Assembly (NCBI RefSeq): GCF_030440575.1 | Contig: NZ_CP047189.1 | Coordinates: 1,054,001-1,118,000, forward strand | Source of the DNA: Corynebacterium ciconiae DSM 44920 | GTDB taxonomy: Bacteria; Actinomycetota; Actinomycetes; Mycobacteriales; Mycobacteriaceae | Length of the DNA stretch: 64,000 nt | Direction: 5' to 3' | Shown: piece after piece, positions 33,199-42,832 of the stretch | Layout: every line of letters begins with the position of its first letter | Numbering within the stretch: the stretch's first letter is position 1 | The notes under the pieces: generated by a model | The model's input: the letters and a program-made list of their open reading frames with translations, nothing else | Told to the model about the DNA's origin: nothing | The model's database searches: none | Translations under genes and position numbers: made by a program

Positions 33199-33217
33199 CA
33201 CTCTGATGCGTAGTAGC
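33199..33217. repeat. Motif A copy before gatC
   Basis: CACTCTGATGCGTAGTAGC in the divergent region between the ACT gene and gatC, close to a possible gatC -10 (TAAGCT near 33225). Confidence 0.85.
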
Positions 33218-33273
33218 CGTACGTTAAGCTAGGGAAGTTACAGCGAAACCCTTAAGAGGAGGACGAATTCACC

Positions 33274-33567
33274 GTGGCTGATATTTCTCGTAGCGAGGTA
33301 GCCCACCTGGCTGATCTCGCCCGGCTAGCCCTAAGCGACGAGGAGCTCGATCACCTCGGCACGCAGATCATCAACATCGTTGATCACGTCGAGGCTGTGC
33401 AGGAAGTAGACACCGACGGAGTCGAGCCGATGAGCCACCCGCACTCGGTGTCCACCGGGATGCGCGAGGACGTAGTGAAGCGCTCGCTGAGCCCCGAACA
33501 GGCACTCGATCAGGCCCCCGACTCGGCCGAGCAGCGTTTCGCCGTGCCGCGGATTTTGGGCGAATAG
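33274..33567 (+). CDS. gatC: Aspartyl/glutamyl-tRNA amidotransferase subunit C
   Basis: 97 residues; small stabilising subunit of GatCAB, which amidates misacylated Glu-tRNA(Gln)/Asp-tRNA(Asn). The pattern VAHLADLARLALSDEELDHL and DTDGVEPMSHP is typical. GTG 33274 follows AGAGGAGGA. gatA begins 18 bases after the stop. Confidence 0.95.
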   Translation: MADISRSEVAHLADLARLALSDEELDHLGTQIINIVDHVEAVQEVDTDGVEPMSHPHSVSTGMREDVVKRSLSPEQALDQAPDSAEQRFAVPRILGE

Positions 33568-33585
33568 AGAAGGGATACTGACCAC

Positions 33586-35070
33586 ATGAGCTCTTATGTT
33601 GAATCGAGCGTAGAACTCCTCTCGCTCAGCGCCGCCGAACTCGCTAAGAAGATCCACTCCGGTGAGCTCTCCTCCCGCGAGGTTACTCAGGCCTATCTCG
33701 ACCGCATCGACGAGGTCGATGACGAGATCGGCGCGTTTCTCTATGTTGGCGCCGAGCAGGCCTGCGCTGCCGCCGACGCAGTGGACGAGGCCATCGCCCG
33801 CGGTGAGCAGCCGGCGTCGCCGCTGGCCGGTGTGCCGGTGGCCCTGAAGGACGTCTTCGTCACCACCGATGCCCCCACCACGGCGGCGTCGAAAATGCTC
33901 GAGGGCTACATGAGCCCCTACGATGCCACCGTGACCGCCAAGCTGCGCGAGGCAGGCATCCCGATTCTCGGCAAGACCAACATGGATGAGTTCGCCATGG
34001 GGTCGTCCACCGAGAACTCGGCCTACAAGCTCACCCGCAACCCCTACGACACCCAGCGCACCCCCGGCGGATCCGGCGGTGGCTCGGCGGCAGCATTGGC
34101 CTCGCTGCAGGCGCCGCTGGCGATCGGCACCGACACCGGTGGTTCCATCCGCCAGCCTGCGGCACTGACCAACACCGTCGGCGTCAAGCCCACCTACGGC
34201 ACCGTGTCCCGATACGGCCTGATCGCCTGCGCCTCCTCCCTCGACCAGGGCGGCCCGGCTGCACGCACGGTGCTCGACACCGCCTTGCTGCACGAGGTAA
34301 TCGCCGGTGAAGATCCCTTCGACGCCACCTCCGTGCGCAAGCCGGTGGCGCCTGTAGTCGAGGCGGCCAAAAAGGGCGCGCACGGCGATCTCAGTGGCAT
34401 CACCGTGGGCTGCCCCAAGCAGTTCATTCGCGACGGCTACCAGGCCGGCGTACTCGAAACGATCGACGCCTCCCTCGAGCAGCTCAAGCAGCAGGGCGCA
34501 ACCATCGTCGAAGTCGACTGCCCCAGCTTCGACCACGCCCTCAATGCTTACTACCTGATCCAGACCTCGGAGATCTCCTCCAACCTGGCGCGCTTCGATG
34601 GCATGCGCTACGGACTACGCACCGGCGACGATGGCTCCCACTCCGCCAATGACGTGATGGCCATGTCCCGCGCCGCCGGCTTCGGCGACGAGGTCAAGCG
34701 CCGCATCATCCTGGGCACCTATACGCTCTCAGTCGGCTACTACGACGCCTACTACCTGCAAGCCCAGCGCGTGCGCACCATGATCGCCCGCGATTTTGCC
34801 CGCGCCTTTGACAGCGTCGACGTCATCGCCGGCCCCGTCACACCGACCACCGCCTTCAACCTCGGTGAGAAGCTCGACGACCCGCTCGCCATGTACAACT
34901 TCGACCTGTTCACCCTGCCGCTGAACCTGGCAGGACTCGCCGGCATGTCCGTGCCCGCCGGCATGGCCCCCGACAGCGGCCTGCCCGTAGGCCTGCAGCT
35001 GATGGCCCCGGCCTTCTGCGACGACCGCCTCTACACCGTCGGCGCTGCCTTCGAAGCAGGGCGATCCTAA
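33586..35070 (+). CDS. gatA: Glutamyl-tRNA(Gln) amidotransferase subunit A
   Basis: Amidase that releases ammonia from glutamine. 494 residues with the amidase-signature stretch [14 protein letters not shown], catalytic Lys in [14 protein letters not shown] near residue 85 and nucleophile Ser in [13 protein letters not shown] near residue 183. The C-terminus carries the tail [15 protein letters not shown]. gatB is separated by four genes, a conserved corynebacterial arrangement. Confidence 0.97.
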   Translation: MSSYVESSVELLSLSAAELAKKIHSGELSSREVTQAYLDRIDEVDDEIGAFLYVGAEQACAAADAVDEAIARGEQPASPLAGVPVALKDVFVTTDAPTTAASKMLEGYMSPYDATVTAKLREAGIPILGKTNMDEFAMGSSTENSAYKLTRNPYDTQRTPGGSGGGSAAALASLQAPLAIGTDTGGSIRQPAALTNTVGVKPTYGTVSRYGLIACASSLDQGGPAARTVLDTALLHEVIAGEDPFDATSVRKPVAPVVEAAKKGAHGDLSGITVGCPKQFIRDGYQAGVLETIDASLEQLKQQGATIVEVDCPSFDHALNAYYLIQTSEISSNLARFDGMRYGLRTGDDGSHSANDVMAMSRAAGFGDEVKRRIILGTYTLSVGYYDAYYLQAQRVRTMIARDFARAFDSVDVIAGPVTPTTAFNLGEKLDDPLAMYNFDLFTLPLNLAGLAGMSVPAGMAPDSGLPVGLQLMAPAFCDDRLYTVGAAFEAGRS

Positions 35071-35097
35071 AGTGATGATCTGCTCCCCTTGCTGCGT

Positions 35098-35116
35098 GAC
35101 TACGCATCAGAGTTAT
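35098..35116. repeat. Motif A copy downstream of gatA
   Basis: GACTACGCATCAGAGTTAT; an inverted full copy follows at 35283-35302 inside thpR. Confidence 0.85.
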
Positions 35117-35214
35117 GCGATCCGGGCAAGGGGAGCGTAGCCGCGTTTATCCGCCCAGATTGTGGGGTGGGTCAAGCGGCTGTGAGACTTAAAAGCACTG
35201 GTGAGGCGGCTGCG

Positions 35215-35841
35215 TTGAGTTCGACAAACCTGCGTGTATTTAGCGCGGTGTATCCGTCCATGGCTGCTAGAGAGCACCTGGCAACTCTGTTGCGTAGTAG
35301 CACTACGGACACGTGCCTGCGGTGGCAGTCATCAGATACGTGGCACATCACTTGTCAGTTTTACGGCCGCATTCCCTTAAACACCGTGGAGGAGATCAGC
35401 GGCTATCTGGCGGAGTCGCTCAGCACGGTGGCGCCGTTTCGCCTCGCACTGCAGGGCGCGGGCCATTTTCAACAGCGGTGTCTGTGGATCGGTGTGGGCG
35501 AGGGCAGCCACGCGATGAGTGAATGCATGCAGCGCTCGCTCCTGCCGGGTACCACGGCCGAGCATGACCCGCGCCCGCATCTCACCGTGGCGAGATGCCC
35601 ACGAACTCCGCAGGTTGATCGACGCCACCAACAGCCACCGCACGCCGAATCCGTCCTCACTGGTCTTGCTGCCGATTTCACTAGTTATGTGGGGCCCTGT
35701 TTCCTCGTTGATCGGGTGCACCTGATGGCCTCAGAACTCGGTGCCGCGCCTGGAGTCCCAGCTCGGCACACCCTCATCAGCGAGATACCGCTAGGACAAA
35801 AATTGCCCCGCCTGACCTCGATAGGTCAGGCGGGGCGGTAG
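35215..35841 (+). CDS. thpR: RNA 2',3'-cyclic phosphodiesterase (2'-5' RNA ligase family)
   Basis: About 208 residues from TTG 35215; GTG 35182 and an upstream TTG 35089 are alternative starts, and the first recognisable fold is LRVFSAVYPSMAAREHL. Both HxTx motifs of the 2H superfamily are present: TWHITCQFYG and PHLTVARCP. A full motif A (35283-35302) encodes LLRSSTT. The last residues (PRLTSIGQAGR) are encoded by a terminator stem, so the C-terminus is probably not conserved. Confidence 0.8.
   Translation: MSSTNLRVFSAVYPSMAAREHLATLLRSSTTDTCLRWQSSDTWHITCQFYGRIPLNTVEEISGYLAESLSTVAPFRLALQGAGHFQQRCLWIGVGEGSHAMSECMQRSLLPGTTAEHDPRPHLTVARCPRTPQVDRRHQQPPHAESVLTGLAADFTSYVGPCFLVDRVHLMASELGAAPGVPARHTLISEIPLGQKLPRLTSIGQAGR
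35283..35302. repeat. Full motif A copy inside thpR
   Basis: AACTCTGTTGCGTAGTAGCA, read in frame as LRSS. Confidence 0.92.
35805..35836. terminator. Strong terminator within the end of thpR
   Basis: GCCCCGCCTGACCT (35805-35818) and AGGTCAGGCGGGGC (35823-35836) pair perfectly around CGAT. On the minus strand the stem is followed by AATTTTTG, so it mainly terminates the convergent membrane-protein gene. It also encodes the ThpR C-terminus. Confidence 0.85.
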
Positions 35842-35930
35842 TGTGCGCAGACGCGGCGCGGTCTAGCTATGTGCAGCCGGTGCCGGCGGCACGGCTTGAT
35901 CAAGCGCGGCGGTTGAGGCCGCGGAGGTGT

Positions 35931-36245
35931 TTAGGCCTTGTCGTTGAGTGCCCAAGCAGCGCCAGCAGAGGCTGCGGTGACAGAAAGCACGGCAGGCCAA
36001 GCGCCGATCTTCTTGGCCAACGGGTGAGAGAGGCCAAATCCGGCCACATAGAGTCCGGTCAGCCCGGCGGCCACAACTCCGCCGCTTTTGGCGTACCAGC
36101 TGCGGGCCGCATAGCCGCCGGCGGCAGCCAAGATCGCCCCGCCGAGTGGGCGGATTTCAGTTTCTCTAGCGGTGAGCCATCCGCCGATCAATCCGACGGT
36201 GACCATGGCGGCGGTATTGACCTGCTCAGCTTTTTTCAGATTCAT
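35931..36245 (-). CDS. Small multi-pass membrane protein
   Basis: 104 residues from ATG 36245 (MNLKKAEQVNTAAMVTVGLI). Three or four short hydrophobic segments rich in Gly and Ala (residues 11-25, 35-45, 53-70, 80-98). No known motif. A -10-like TACGAT lies seven bases before the start. The transcript would end at the strong hairpin at 35805-35836. Function unknown. Confidence 0.7.
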   Translation of the reverse strand: MNLKKAEQVNTAAMVTVGLIGGWLTARETEIRPLGGAILAAAGGYAARSWYAKSGGVVAAGLTGLYVAGFGLSHPLAKKIGAWPAVLSVTAASAGAAWALNDKA

Positions 36246-36252
36246 ACCGGCC

Positions 36253-36258
36253 ATCGTA
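36253..36258 (-). promoter_or_regulatory. -10 box, leaderless type
   Basis: Minus-strand TACGAT ends seven bases before the ATG at 36245. Confidence 0.4.
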
Positions 36259-36299
36259 GCCTTCCAGCTCGGCCTGTGGGGCACGCCGCGGCAGCGGAG

Positions 36300-36305
36300 T
36301 AGACT
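36300..36305 (+). promoter_or_regulatory. -10 box of the MFS gene, leaderless type
   Basis: TAGACT ends eight bases before ATG 36314. Confidence 0.5.
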
Positions 36306-36313
36306 CTCGTGCC

Positions 36314-37825
36314 ATGTCTACTCCTCGTTTTCCTAGTCGAGACCGTGACGCGGCGTCGCTGAGTACGGGGGAGGAAGCTGGCAGGGAGGTGGCGTCGATA
36401 AGCATGCATTCTGAAAGCGCCGAGCGGAGCGAGTCGAAAGGCGAGGAGCAGAGGAGTATGCGGCCGCAGTGGAAGGCGCTGGCGGCGCTGTGCATCGGGT
36501 TTTTTATGATCCTGCTGGATCAGACCATCGTCGCGGTGGCCACCCCGCAGCTCTACGAGCAGCTCGATGCGACACTGACTCAGGTGGTGTGGGTGACAAG
36601 CAGTTATCTGCTGTGTTTTGCGGTGCCGCTGTTGGTGACGGGCAGGCTGGGGGATCGATTCGGTCAGCGCGAGGTCTACATAGTGGGCATGGCGGTGTTT
36701 ACGCTGTCGTCGCTGGCGTGTGGGCTGGCGCAGTCGGTTCATGCGCTGATCATTGCTCGCGCTGTGCAGGGCATAGGTGCGGCGCTGCTGACTCCGCAGA
36801 CAATGAGCGTGATCAACCGCATCTTCCCGCGCGATCGGCGCGGCGCCGCCATGGGGGTGTGGGGCGCTGTCGCGGGCCTGGCGAATCTCGCCGGGCCCCT
36901 GCTGGGCGGGGTGCTGGTGTCCCGTTTCGGTTGGCAGTGGATCTTTTTCATCAACGTCCCGATTGGGGTGGTCTCGATTGTGCTGGTGTGGGCGTGGGTG
37001 CCGTCGCTGGATCGGGTGGCGCGTCGCATCGACGTGGCAAGCGTGGCGATCAGCATGGCGGGGGTGTGCGCGTTCGTCTTCGCGGTGCAGCAGGGGCCCG
37101 CCCTACACTACGCAGCAGTCGTATGGGTGTTGCTGCTGTTCGCACTCTGCTGCGTAGTAGCATTCATCGTCCTGCAGCGCCGTGCCGCCCGCGCGGGTCG
37201 CGACCCACTGGTGCCGCTGGAGATTTTCGGATTTCGGAACTTTTCCATTGGGGCGTTTTCGATTGCGACGATGGGGTTTTGCGTGAACTCGATGATGTTA
37301 CCGATCATGATGTTTTTGCAGTCAACGCACGACATGGATGCCCAAGCCGCCAGCCTCCTGCTGGTTCCTATGGCGTTGGTCGCCTGCGTGCTTGCCCCTA
37401 TCACTGGGCGCATGTCCGATCGCGTGCACCCGCGCACCATGTCGGTGATTGGTTTCGGCGGCTGCGTTATCGCGCTGGGCATCATGACGGTATTCATGCT
37501 TATCGACGCCGCCCCGCTGCTCATGATGATCCCGATTACTTTATTCGGCGTGACGAGCGCGTTTGTCTGGGCCCCAAATTCGGTAGCCACCATGCGAGAG
37601 CTGACCCCGCAGCTATCTGGGGCGGGCTCGGGGGTCTATAACACTACGCGTCAGCTTGGTTCAGTGATCGGTGCCGCCGCGGTGGGGGCGGTGCTGTCTA
37701 CGAGTGAAGCACTCGCGATGGCGCTGCCGATGCTGGCCATGATCTGTGGGTTGATGAGTGTAAGCAAATACACGTTTCCGAAATCGGAAGAAACGGCTGT
37801 CCGATCGGGCATTACGCACGGATAA
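36314..37825 (+). CDS. DHA2-family MFS drug exporter (EmrB/QacA type)
   Basis: 503 residues, about 14 membrane segments. The N-terminal 48 residues are hydrophilic ([20 protein letters not shown]) and contain motif B read as VASISM. DHA2 signatures: [17 protein letters not shown], motif A-type loop [16 protein letters not shown], and motif [11 protein letters not shown] / [16 protein letters not shown]. The substrate is unknown. A motif A inverted pair (37106-37162) encodes HYAAVV and LCCVVA inside membrane segments; a second motif B (37496-37513) encodes MLIDAA. Confidence 0.9.
   Translation: MSTPRFPSRDRDAASLSTGEEAGREVASISMHSESAERSESKGEEQRSMRPQWKALAALCIGFFMILLDQTIVAVATPQLYEQLDATLTQVVWVTSSYLLCFAVPLLVTGRLGDRFGQREVYIVGMAVFTLSSLACGLAQSVHALIIARAVQGIGAALLTPQTMSVINRIFPRDRRGAAMGVWGAVAGLANLAGPLLGGVLVSRFGWQWIFFINVPIGVVSIVLVWAWVPSLDRVARRIDVASVAISMAGVCAFVFAVQQGPALHYAAVVWVLLLFALCCVVAFIVLQRRAARAGRDPLVPLEIFGFRNFSIGAFSIATMGFCVNSMMLPIMMFLQSTHDMDAQAASLLLVPMALVACVLAPITGRMSDRVHPRTMSVIGFGGCVIALGIMTVFMLIDAAPLLMMIPITLFGVTSAFVWAPNSVATMRELTPQLSGAGSGVYNTTRQLGSVIGAAAVGAVLSTSEALAMALPMLAMICGLMSVSKYTFPKSEETAVRSGITHG
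36386..36407. repeat. Long motif B copy in a CDS
   Basis: GAGGTGGCGTCGATAAGC followed by ATGC, in the hydrophilic N-terminus of the MFS protein. Confidence 0.9.
37106..37162. repeat. Inverted motif A pair inside a CDS
   Basis: CACTACGCAGCAGT (37106-37119) and CACTCTGCTGCGTAGTAGCA (37143-37162) are opposed; ACTACGCAGCAG and CTGCTGCGTAGT are exact reverse complements. Confidence 0.9.
37496..37513. repeat. Motif B copy in a CDS
   Basis: ATGCTTATCGACGCCGCC, encoding MLIDAA in a membrane segment of the MFS protein. Confidence 0.88.
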
Positions 37826-37829
37826 GGAC

Positions 37830-37835
37830 TAGACT
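37830..37835 (+). promoter_or_regulatory. -10 box of pfkA, leaderless type
   Basis: TAGACT ends seven bases before ATG 37843. Confidence 0.55.
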
Positions 37836-37842
37836 TAAGCGC

Positions 37843-38874
37843 ATGCGTATTGCGACTCTTACTTCTGGTGGCGACTGCCCCGGCCTGAATGCTGTTATCC
37901 GCGGTATTGTTCGTACTGCGACCGCCGAATATGGTTCCACGGTGGTGGGATACCAAGATGGCTGGGTGGGCCTGCTTGAGGATCGCCGCACCCAGCTCTA
38001 TGACGATGAGAGTATTGACCGCATTCTGCTGCGCGGCGGCACTATTTTGGGTACCGGTCGCCTGCACCCTAACCAGTTCCGCGATGGGATCGACCAGGTC
38101 AAGGCGAATCTTGCTGACGCTGGTATCGATGCCCTGATCCCGATCGGCGGTGAGGGAACCCTCAAGGGAGCCAAGTGGCTGTCCGATAACGGTATCCCGG
38201 TGGTGGGCGTGCCGAAGACCATTGATAATGACGTCAACGGCACTGACTACACCTTCGGCTTCGACACTGCTGTGTCAGTAGCCACCGACGCTATCGACCG
38301 GCTGCACACCACCGCCGAGTCGCACAATCGTGTGATGATCGTGGAGGTTATGGGCCGGCATGTCGGGTGGATTGCGTTGCACGCCGGTATGGCCGGTGGT
38401 GCCCACTACATTGTGGTGCCCGAGCATCCCTTCGATATCAACGACATCTGTAAGCGCATGGAGCGTCGATTCCAGATGGGCGAGAAGTACGGCATTATCG
38501 TTGTCGCTGAGGGTGCGCTGCCGAAGGAAGGCACTATGGACTTCAACGAGGGCGAAGAAGACCAGTTTGGTCACAAGACCTTCAATGGCATTGGCCAAGT
38601 CATTGGCGAGGAGATCAAGAAGCGTCTCGGCCAGGATGTGCGCACCACTGTGCTGGGCCATATCCAGCGCGGCGGTACCCCGACTGCGTTCGATCGCGTT
38701 CTCGCTACCCGTTATGGCGTGCACGCGGCCCGCGCCTGCCACAGCGGCGATTTTGGTAAGTCCGTGGCTCTGCGCGGTGAGCACATCGAACTGGTGGACC
38801 TCGATGTAGCAGTGGGCAAACTCAAGAGCGTGCCCGAGGGGCGCTACCGCACCGCTCAGGCGCTCTTTGGTTAA
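37843..38874 (+). CDS. pfkA: 6-phosphofructokinase
   Basis: Phosphorylates fructose 6-phosphate in glycolysis. 343 residues, group of actinobacterial PfkA. Signatures: [19 protein letters not shown] at the N-terminus, [16 protein letters not shown] phosphoryl-donor site ([15 protein letters not shown] near residue 103), and [20 protein letters not shown] with the catalytic Asp. Donor choice (ATP or pyrophosphate) rests on subtle residues here; ATP is likely from the genus. Ends 17 bases before a perfect 11-bp stem. Confidence 0.95.
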   Translation: MRIATLTSGGDCPGLNAVIRGIVRTATAEYGSTVVGYQDGWVGLLEDRRTQLYDDESIDRILLRGGTILGTGRLHPNQFRDGIDQVKANLADAGIDALIPIGGEGTLKGAKWLSDNGIPVVGVPKTIDNDVNGTDYTFGFDTAVSVATDAIDRLHTTAESHNRVMIVEVMGRHVGWIALHAGMAGGAHYIVVPEHPFDINDICKRMERRFQMGEKYGIIVVAEGALPKEGTMDFNEGEEDQFGHKTFNGIGQVIGEEIKKRLGQDVRTTVLGHIQRGGTPTAFDRVLATRYGVHAARACHSGDFGKSVALRGEHIELVDLDVAVGKLKSVPEGRYRTAQALFG

Positions 38875-38890
38875 ACCCGTTTCGCATTCA

Positions 38891-38918
38891 GGCCCGCATG
38901 GATATCCCCATGCGGGCC
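38891..38918 (+). terminator. pfkA terminator hairpin
   Basis: GGCCCGCATGG (38891-38901) and CCATGCGGGCC (38908-38918) pair perfectly around ATATCC. No T-run follows; the gatB -10 starts six bases later. Confidence 0.65.
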
Positions 38919-38924
38919 ATGAAC

Positions 38925-38930
38925 TATTAT
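38925..38930 (+). promoter_or_regulatory. -10 box of gatB, leaderless type
   Basis: TATTAT ends eight bases before ATG 38939, supporting that start over an upstream in-frame GTG at 38867 that would cross the pfkA terminator. Confidence 0.6.
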
Positions 38931-38938
38931 GGGGTGCT

Positions 38939-40444
38939 ATGACGCAAGCGGATTTTGACTTGATGGACTTCGAGGATGTTCTCGCCACCTACGATCCCGT
39001 GATGGGGCTTGAGGTGCACGTAGAGCTCTCTACCGAGACGAAGATGTTCTCGGCGAGCTCCGCGCATTTCGGCGCCGCCCCGAACTCGAATGTGGACCCG
39101 GTGAGCCTGGGACTTCCCGGTGCGTTGCCGGTGGTCAACGCCAAGGGCGTGGAATGGGCAATCAAAATTGGTTTGGCGTTGAATTGCTCGATTGCGGAGT
39201 CCTCCCGCTTTGCGCGCAAGAACTACTTTTACCCAGACCAGCCGAAGAATTACCAGATCTCGCAGTACGATGAGCCGATCGCCTATGACGGCTATCTTGA
39301 TGTTGTGCTCGATGACGGCGAAGTGTTTCGCGTTGAAATCGAACGCGCCCACATGGAGGAAGACACCGCGAAGCTCACCCACCTCGGTGGCGCCGATGGT
39401 CGCCTGCAGGGCGCAACCTCGTCGCTGGTGGACTGCAACCGTGCCGGTGTGCCGCTCATCGAGATCGTAACCAAGCCGATCGAGGGCGCCGGCGCGCGCA
39501 CCCCCGAGGTGGCCCGCGCGTATGTCTCCTCCCTGCGGGATCTCGTGAAGTCCCTCGGGGTCTCCGATGCGCGCATGGACCAAGGCTCGATGCGGTGCGA
39601 CGCTAACCTGTCGCTGCGCCCCATTGGTCAGAGTGAATTCGGTACCCGTACCGAGACCAAAAACATCAACTCGGTGCGATCTGTCGAGCAGGCCGTGCGC
39701 TTCGAGATGCAGCGCCAAGCCGCCGTGCTGCAGGCAGGTGGGTCTATCCGTCAGGAAACCCGGCACTACCAAGAAACCGACGGCACTACCACCCAAGGGC
39801 GCCGCAAAGAAACCGCGGATGATTACCGCTACTTCAACGATCCCGACCTACCGCCGGTGTTTGCTCCGCGCGAGTGGGTAGAGGAGATCCGCGCCACCCT
39901 GCCGGAGCTTCCCTGGGTGCGTAAAGCTCGGCTGCAGCAGGAATGGGAGCTTTCCGACGCCTCCATGCGCGACCTGGTCAACGCCGGTGCCCTCGATCTG
40001 ATCGTCGCCACCATGGAGGCAGGCACCACCTCCGCCGAGGCTCGTTCTTGGTGGGTGTCCTACCTCTCCCAAAAGGCCAATGAACTCGATGTTGATCTTG
40101 AGCAGCTTGCTATCACCCCAGAGCAGGTCGCTGAAGTGGTCGGCATGATCAACGAGGGCAAACTCACCAACAAACTCGCCCGCCAGGCCGTAGACGGTGT
40201 GCTCGCCGGCGAGGGCAGCGTCTCCGAAGTTGTGGCCTCGCGTGGCCTGGAAGTGGTGCGCGATGATGGCGCCATCGAAAAGGCCGTCGACGAAGCCCTC
40301 GCCGCCAACCCCGACATCGTGGAGAAATACAAGGCAGGCAACAAAAAGGTCACCGGCGCCATCGTTGGCGCAGTGATGAAGGCCACGCGGGGCAAGGCCG
40401 ACCCGGCAGTAGTGAACCAGCTGATTGCCACCAAACTGAAGTAA
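38939..40444 (+). CDS. gatB: Aspartyl/glutamyl-tRNA amidotransferase subunit B
   Basis: Kinase/tRNA-binding subunit that activates the misacylated tRNA for amidation. 501 residues: [19 protein letters not shown], then the PET112 signature [20 protein letters not shown], catalytic core [18 protein letters not shown], and a C-terminal YqeY-like helical domain ([20 protein letters not shown]). The TAA stop is fused to a motif A copy (AACTACGCAACAGAGT). A clear terminator follows. Confidence 0.97.
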   Translation: MTQADFDLMDFEDVLATYDPVMGLEVHVELSTETKMFSASSAHFGAAPNSNVDPVSLGLPGALPVVNAKGVEWAIKIGLALNCSIAESSRFARKNYFYPDQPKNYQISQYDEPIAYDGYLDVVLDDGEVFRVEIERAHMEEDTAKLTHLGGADGRLQGATSSLVDCNRAGVPLIEIVTKPIEGAGARTPEVARAYVSSLRDLVKSLGVSDARMDQGSMRCDANLSLRPIGQSEFGTRTETKNINSVRSVEQAVRFEMQRQAAVLQAGGSIRQETRHYQETDGTTTQGRRKETADDYRYFNDPDLPPVFAPREWVEEIRATLPELPWVRKARLQQEWELSDASMRDLVNAGALDLIVATMEAGTTSAEARSWWVSYLSQKANELDVDLEQLAITPEQVAEVVGMINEGKLTNKLARQAVDGVLAGEGSVSEVVASRGLEVVRDDGAIEKAVDEALAANPDIVEKYKAGNKKVTGAIVGAVMKATRGKADPAVVNQLIATKLK

Positions 40445-40458
40445 CTACGCAACAGAGT
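40443..40458. repeat. Motif A copy overlapping the gatB stop
   Basis: AACTACGCAACAGAGT; its first two bases are the last two of the stop codon. Confidence 0.85.
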
Positions 40459-40460
40459 AG

Positions 40461-40503
40461 CCGGCAGCATATCCCCAGTTCCAAGGGGTGCTGCCGGTTT
40501 TCT
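40461..40503 (+). terminator. gatB terminator
   Basis: CCGGCAGCA (40461-40469) pairs with TGCTGCCGG (40489-40497), with an inner CCCC/GGGG pairing, followed by TTTTCTT. Confidence 0.88.
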
Positions 40504-40845
40504 TGTGCGCACATGGGTGCTGTTGCGCTAACAGGAGCATAGGTACTGAGTGGGTGTGAGAGGGTGGGTCTGGTGCTGGGGGCGGTACCGGATAGTTCGG
40601 CGGTAGCAAGCAACTAGGCCATGCTTCATCGCCGACTCCAACACTGCTGCACTGCGCCTCTGCGTGGATAGCCCTAAGCGAACGGCGGGGGAGAGTTACA
40701 GGGGGTAGCGAGGTGGTGGCGGAATTCAAAGCACTGGGATCAGTGGATAGCTGCTACTACGCAGCTGGGTGCTATTAGATGCACTATGCCAATGACCAGC
40801 AGAGAAAGTATTTCTTAGGCTGTTGCGTAGTGCCCATAAAGTCTA
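40504..40845. other. Intergenic region between gatB and the MacA-like gene
   Basis: About 340 bases with no gene I can support. It holds an opposed motif A pair: AGCTGCTACTACGCAGCT (40749-40766, itself a palindrome around TACTAC) and GGCTGTTGCGTAGTGCC (40818-40834). Confidence 0.6.
40749..40834. repeat. Opposed motif A pair upstream of the MacA-like gene
   Basis: AGCTGC and GCAGCT flank TACTAC at 40749-40766; a second copy GGCTGTTGCGTAGTGCC follows at 40818-40834 in opposite orientation. Confidence 0.8.
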
Positions 40846-40875
40846 TTGATCTGTCTGTTACGGAAACCTTATACT
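40846..40875 (+). promoter_or_regulatory. Promoter of the macAB-like operon
   Basis: TTGATC (40846-40851) and TATACT (40870-40875) are separated by 18 bases. The -10 ends six bases before GTG 40882, so the message is probably leaderless. Confidence 0.65.
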
Positions 40876-40881
40876 TCTGGG

Positions 40882-42162
40882 GTGTCAAGAAAAGTGAAAA
40901 TAGGTGTCATTGGGGGAGGGACGGTGCTGGCGGTCCTCTTGGTCGTGACAGGAGTACGCGCGGCTATGGGTCCAGCAGCCACAAGTCTTACCAGCGCGGA
41001 CATAGCGGTGGTGAAAAAGGAAGAAGTAAAGCGCCAGGTCTCCAGCGCGGGAACGCTGGAGCCGAAGAGCCAGACAACGCTTTCGACGACGCTTACCGGT
41101 CCAGTCCTGGAAGTGCTGGTTCGGCCGGGAGATCGCGTCGGCCAAGGCCAACTTCTCGCTCGAATCGATGCCTCCGATGTGCAAACCCAGCTAAACAAGC
41201 AGCGGGCCGAGCAGGCTGCAGCTAACACCACCAACGAGCAGGCAGTGGCAAAAGCACAGCAAGAGGCGAATCAGCAGGCTGAAGCGTTGCGACAAGGGCT
41301 CAATCCTGAGATCAACGCGGCAACCACCGCATTGACGCAAGCGCAAACCCAGCTCGATGCTGCTATCGCAAGCGGCAACCAGGAAGAAATAGCGGCCGCC
41401 ACCCGTGCTAAGGACGAGGCACACACAGCTCTCGAAGCGGCGCGGTACACGGCAAAAACTCAGCTGCGTAGTAGCAAATCAGCCTTGGAAGAAGCTCAAG
41501 CCCAAGCACAGGCGGCAGCCACCAGTAACGATCTTGCCAACAGTGAACTGGTGGACAAGATCAACTCCTCCGAAATCTACGCGCAACAGGCAGGCATCGT
41601 CACCGCCGTGCCGGCTAAAGAGGGAAAGCCTGCGGCCGAAGGGGTGGTGACTGTGGCTGATGACAGCGTGATGGTTATTCAGTCGTCGGTAAAAGAAGCC
41701 GAGGTGCCGAAGTTGAAAGAGGGCATGTCGGTCTCCTTTACCACCATCGCCACGGGCGATAAGAAATTCAGCGGCACGGTGAGTTTTGTTTCTCCAGTAG
41801 CCACAGCGGAGCCTGCGAAAGAAGACAACGGGAAAACGGTGGCGTCTTTTCCGATCGAGATCGAAGTGACTGGCGATAGAGAGGGGCTACTTCTCGGCTC
41901 TGCTGTGAAAGCAAAGATAACCACAGAGTCATCGCCGAGATCACTTGTTGTGCCCATGGAAGCAGTGACCGAGGATGGCCATGTGCTGGTTGTGGTGGGT
42001 GATGGTGAAAAACGTAGCGTCGAAAAGCGCGCGGTCGAGAAAGGGATGAACAACGATTTCTTGGTCGCTGTGACGAGCTCCGAGCTCCAGGTAGGCGAGA
42101 AAGTGATCGCTCGCGCCGCGGAATACGCGCACCTTGAGGGCCAGGAGGTGCGGGTTGAGTGA
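40882..42162 (+). CDS. MacA-like periplasmic adaptor (HlyD/RND-type membrane fusion protein)
   Basis: 426 residues from GTG 40882. One membrane anchor at residues 5-25 (IGVIGGGTVLAVLLVVTGVR), a biotinyl-lipoyl-like half (GPVLEVLVRPGDRVGQGQLL), a long Ala/Gln-rich coiled coil (about residues 90-205), and a beta-barrel C-terminal part. Works with the next two genes as an ABC exporter; in Gram-positives such adaptors extend outside the membrane. Motif A (41459-41477) is read as QLRSSK within the coiled coil. Confidence 0.85.
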   Translation: MSRKVKIGVIGGGTVLAVLLVVTGVRAAMGPAATSLTSADIAVVKKEEVKRQVSSAGTLEPKSQTTLSTTLTGPVLEVLVRPGDRVGQGQLLARIDASDVQTQLNKQRAEQAAANTTNEQAVAKAQQEANQQAEALRQGLNPEINAATTALTQAQTQLDAAIASGNQEEIAAATRAKDEAHTALEAARYTAKTQLRSSKSALEEAQAQAQAAATSNDLANSELVDKINSSEIYAQQAGIVTAVPAKEGKPAAEGVVTVADDSVMVIQSSVKEAEVPKLKEGMSVSFTTIATGDKKFSGTVSFVSPVATAEPAKEDNGKTVASFPIEIEVTGDREGLLLGSAVKAKITTESSPRSLVVPMEAVTEDGHVLVVVGDGEKRSVEKRAVEKGMNNDFLVAVTSSELQVGEKVIARAAEYAHLEGQEVRVE

Positions 42163-42832
42163 TCAGCCACTTCTGCTACTACGCAACGTGGTCAAGAGAT
42201 TCCACTTAGGGGGCGCAGGTGAACTGACAGTGCTGCCTGGAGTCGATCTAGCGGTAGGGCGTGGTGAGTTCGTCTCGATCGTGGGGACTTCTGGGTCGGG
42301 AAAATCGACGCTGATGAACATCATCGGGCTGCTGGATCAGCCCACCGAAGGGGACTATCTCTTCGATGGCCAGGACGTGCTGAACATGTCGGACAACACA
42401 CTCGCGCGCTACCGGAGCGAGCATGTGGGCTTTGTGTTTCAGAACTTCAACCTCATTGGCCGGCTCAGCGCACTACGCAACGTAGAAGTGGCCATGATGT
42501 ACAACCGTGTTCCGAAGAGGCAGCGCCGCGACCGCGCTCTTGAACTACTTGCCCAAGTGGGTATGGCGGATCGGGCAGAACACACCCCCGCCGAGCTATC
42601 CGGTGGCCAAAAACAACGCGTTGCCATCGCGCGGGCGCTTGCAAATGATCCCGAATTAGTCCTCGCAGATGAACCGACGGGTGCCCTCGATACCGAGTCT
42701 GGGCGGATGGTGATGGACATGTTCCACGAGCTGCACTCCAGTGGATGCACGATCGTCTTTATCACCCACAACCCCGAGCTCGCTGAAGAAACTCAGCGGA
42801 TCATCACTCTCAAAGATGGGGTGATCCAGTGA
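42155..42832 (+). CDS. MacB-type ABC transporter ATPase
   Basis: 225 residues from TTG 42155, which overlaps the previous stop by eight bases and has AGGAGG six bases upstream. Walker A VGTSGSGKSTLMNIIG, Q-loop FVFQNFNLIGRLSA, signature ELSGGQKQRVAIARAL, Walker B ELVLADEPTGALDT and H-loop VFITHNPELAE are all intact. LolD/MacB subgroup. Two motif A cores encode LLRNV (42172-42187) and ALRNVE (42470-42481). Confidence 0.9.
   Translation: MSDQPLLLLRNVVKRFHLGGAGELTVLPGVDLAVGRGEFVSIVGTSGSGKSTLMNIIGLLDQPTEGDYLFDGQDVLNMSDNTLARYRSEHVGFVFQNFNLIGRLSALRNVEVAMMYNRVPKRQRRDRALELLAQVGMADRAEHTPAELSGGQKQRVAIARALANDPELVLADEPTGALDTESGRMVMDMFHELHSSGCTIVFITHNPELAEETQRIITLKDGVIQ

Noticed and set aside
35089-35214. 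Long form of ThpR starting at TTG 35089
   Set aside because: The extension reads through a motif A copy and is not part of the 2H fold; a later start is more likely.
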